NCBI GenBank assembly: GCA_963969495.1
Contig: OZ018326.1
Location: forward strand, 148,085,806 to 148,149,805
DNA length: 64,000 nt
Reading direction: 5' to 3'
Origin: Ceratothoa steindachneri
Lineage: Eukaryota; Arthropoda; Malacostraca; Isopoda; Cymothoidae
Made by a program: the position numbers and the translations under genes. Below the pieces are notes generated by a model. It did no database searches. It saw only the letters and a program-made list of their open reading frames with translations, and was not told where the DNA came from. Shown piece by piece: positions 61,433 to 64,000 of this stretch. Position 1 is the first letter of the stretch, and each line of letters starts with the position of its first letter.

Positions 61433-61639
61433 GACTTAGAGTACTAGTTAAATTTAATAATCAACAGGTTTCTCCATCTTCTTTTCCTTTTCACACCTAC
61501 ACATACTTTAAATATTTTTAAGTTACTTGTAATCTATTAAGTTCCTGTTTGTTTTAAACGCTTTATTACCATTTAAATCTACTCAATAATAATTACGTGA
61601 ACTTTAATTGCTTTTTACTTCTCAATTTTCACTTTATAG
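61433..61639. other. No gene recognised
   Basis: AT-rich spacer between solo LTR 2 and the hAT pseudogene. Confidence 0.4.
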
Positions 61640-63550
61640 AAGGATAAAGAAGAAGTGGTTACGCCAGAGGATCCTTTAATCTAAGATGAGGAGGTCCAGG
61701 AGGAAGTACAAATATCTCAACTATCAGCTGCGCTGGCAAAGTTTATTCAGTCAGTGTCAGTGCCAAAAGTCGTATTCAACAGCAACGAAGGCAATATATA
61801 ACCTAAATAACCACCTCACAGGAGTTCACAAAGTTCAGAATGATGAAGATGATACCTTGAGAGTTGCGGGGGTAAAGAAGAAGCGTGAGAGCTCTGGTCA
61901 CACTCACAGACCAAAATTACCGCGTTTTTCAAAGTCAAATCTGCAAAAGATAAAAGCTTTTACGTCCATCACATCAAACAACGGTCTATAGTAAAGAAAC
62001 TCTTAGAATCCATCGCATGTGACCAACTGCCTTTGAGTATTGTTGAAATTGAGACGTTCAGAGCTCTTCTGCACGAATCAGAACCATGATTCGTGTTTCA
62101 AAGCAGAACCACACTTAGAAACTATTTACTTCTCCAGAGAGCAAAAGACATCGAGTCGCATAAGATGACGGAATTTAAACATCTAAATCGTATGTACCTG
62201 GCATTGGACCTCTGGATAAATCTGAAAATCATATCGTTTCTTGCTCTCACTCTACACTTGATCAACTCATCATTGGAGCTAAAATCGCGATCAGTTTATA
62301 TAACGACATACAGCTACGAACATCCCCACAGCATATAAGGATAGATTCACTAAATCCGGAATTCGTCGCAAGGTAAGGAAGGTGGTTGCAGACAATGGCT
62401 CGTCTCTAGTGAGATCATTTGTTGTCTGTATACCAGGATTATATGGACATGAAGTAAGGAATGAAAGTAGCAAGGAAAATGATGACAGCATTGTCCTTGA
62501 TATTTTAGATGAAAAATTTGATCTGAATGAGGTGCTTGCCCTTCTTCCACCAGATCGGCCCAGTTGCCTTGCACACACACAAAGACTCCATACGAGATGC
62601 CTTCAATGATATCTGTGTCAGAAGCAGTACAATTGCAACTGTGATACACAAATGCTGTAGTATTGTAGCTGCCCAACGTCGATCTACTGTGACAATGCTT
62701 AAGTCAATTCTCGAGGAAACCTACGGAGTCAACTCAGCTATTCGTCTTTCAGGATTGAACCGAACTGGAGAAGAGTTGAAAAGAATGAAAATACCAATGA
62801 TGAATTAAGTGATACAAGTTTTTGAACTGTTCTAAGAGGCGATGACGCAAATGAAATTAGAAAACATGGTTAAACTTTCTTGCGCTGCATCAGTTGTATT
62901 TGGCCTTGAGCAAAGCCTCAAACTCTTTACGGAAAGTATACAGATCTACTGCTTTAACTTGGAAAATGCACTACAGTCTTCTATCAATAAAAGATTGCAT
63001 CCATTTCTTGACAGGACTGATTTCATTGCTGCAGCTTTCATGGACCCTAGGCTTAAGCTGACATGGATGCAATGTAAGTAAATGCAAAAGGAAAAGCTTT
63101 CGAGGATTGTGGACTTAATTCTTTCCGAGTCAACTTAATCGACCTTGAATAAGAAAGTAATTCAAGACAGTGAGCCTTTCTTCTCCATGAGCATCAATCT
63201 AAAGGAGGATAGCGTGAGTGCAAAACGACCTTATCATTTTCCCTACAGGCCTCCAGCTGGGCACATGATGTCAAGCGAATCAAAAACGACAATACAGTGA
63301 CCTAATTTGAAACGTACCTAGAAGAAAATGTTCTGCGTTTTGACATCAAACCACTGAGTTACTGGCGTGATACAAAAACTTTAAAATTTTAAAGCATTTC
63401 AACAAGAATATTCTAGGGTGCTGTAGAATGTCGACACCATCTGAGAGGGTGTTTAGCAATGCCAGCAACTTTTGTACTCCTAAGCGAGCAAAACTCGGCC
63501 CGAAAAGCTTCCGGACATTAATCAAGATAAAATGCCATTATGATATGTAA
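61640..63550 (+). pseudogene. hAT-superfamily transposase, pseudogene
   Basis: The N-terminal frame 61686-61991 contains a BED-type zinc finger with 'CQCQKSYSTATKAIYNLNNH' and a following 'GVHK' (C-x-C ... H-x-H pattern). Next is the RNase H-like region: 'ALDLW' near 62200 (D of the catalytic core), then a 'VVADNGSSLVRSF' block (62376-62415; the usual T-D-N-A-N context). The stretch 62527-62610 has 'PSCLAHTQRLH', matching the C.AH.L.L motif. 62686-62715 reads 'VTMLKSIL'. 63024-63060 reads 'IAAAFMDPRLKL', the LDPRFK motif. The C-terminal dimerisation domain reads 'PSERVFSNASNFCTPKRAKL' (about 63438-63497). Several shifts and stops make it inactive. Terminal inverted repeats were not found. Confidence 0.85.
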
Positions 63551-64000
63551 AATGTAAAGTTAAGTGAAAAAAGTATGTTTATGTTTTTTGTATAATTTCA
63601 ACAGTATTTTTATCGGTAGTTTTGAAATCTGGAATAGGAGTATTTGTATTCTTATTTGTACTTTTTGAACCAGTACTTGTATTTGTATTTTTATTTTTAG
63701 ATTCAGAAATAAAAGTAATTTGTAATTGTGTTTGACTTATAAAAATCAGTATTGGATCCAACCCTGTTATATACTAAGTTTATGAATGCTTGGTAATAGC
63801 AATTGTAGTTTACTTTTTTAAAAATTTAGTGTCGTGTTCTGTCGCATGAGTCCATCTTCTGTTTTAAGGCATTGTCAATTGACGTTTGCGGGTGGCTGTT
63901 GTTGACCAAAAACAGAAAAACTCTTTAATTCTGTATCAACCTATATCCAGTTAGTAGAGTGAGAGAAAACTTGGTCTGTAAGTGCATCTATTCTGGCCCT
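63551..64000. other. No gene recognised
   Basis: AT-rich sequence up to the window edge. A 60-codon minus frame at 63761-63579 is Asn/Thr-rich and low complexity. Confidence 0.4.

Overview
This 64 kb window is AT-rich eukaryotic (metazoan) nuclear DNA made almost entirely of decayed transposable elements. I found no convincing host gene, tRNA, rRNA, operon, CRISPR array or other prokaryotic feature. The mix of elements points to a protostome, most likely an arthropod: many Jockey/I-like LINEs, CR1/L2-like LINEs, Penelope-like elements (PLEs), mariner/Tc1, piggyBac, hAT and Gypsy remnants, plus very long (AT)n tracts. I cannot name the species. Nearly all open reading frames are short because the source genes carry stops and frameshifts. 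I therefore annotate pseudogenes by the span over which a recognisable protein can be followed through several frames.

Layout, left to right. 1-2520: Jockey-like LINE copy A. 2639-3664: solo LTR with a 5-bp target duplication. 3965-4510: 3' end of LINE copy D. 4540-5430 (-): Gypsy-type protease/reverse transcriptase fragment. 5430-7870: LINE copy B, with an A-rich repetitive tail. 8915-9101: 43/44-bp minisatellite. 9137-9610: LINE fragment G. 10652-11110 (-): 3' end of a first PLE family. 12740-14090: LINE copy C. 15140-15540: Tc1-like 3' end. 18146-18299: (AT)n followed by a dispersed repeat. 20640-21850: mariner-like transposase. 23292-24879 (-): full-length pseudogene of an uncharacterised protein family that I recognise as recurrent in animal genomes. 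26060-26640: Tc1-like transposase. 28608-30155: third solo LTR, containing a 78-83-bp minisatellite. 31330-32080 (-): mariner. 32319-32563: long (AT)n followed by a second copy of the 18.4-kb repeat.

33677-35744 (-): CR1/L2-like LINE. 35850-39141: a second CR1/L2-like LINE, split by a 1048-bp piggyBac-type element (36790-37837) that sits exactly at a TTAA site. 42090-42645: mariner. 43380-43850 (-): LINE fragment. 43860-49030: the best-preserved Jockey-like LINE (copy E), with ORF1 zinc knuckle, endonuclease and RT. 49431-53682: two PLE copies in head-to-head inverted orientation. 53870-57600: LINE copy F, interrupted by an LTR-like block. 58037-59830: piggyBac element with transposase and TTAA ends. 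60433-61432: second solo LTR. 61640-63550: hAT transposase pseudogene.

The genes do not form a pathway; the window records successive insertions. The strongest structural observations are: three solo LTRs of one terminal type, each with a flanking duplication; two piggyBac insertions with exact TTAA duplications, one splitting a LINE reading frame; PLE 3' ends that abut (AT)n tracts and carry hammerhead-ribozyme-like motifs; and the pseudogene of an unnamed, dispersed protein family. All family assignments come from recognising motifs by eye, not from a database search.
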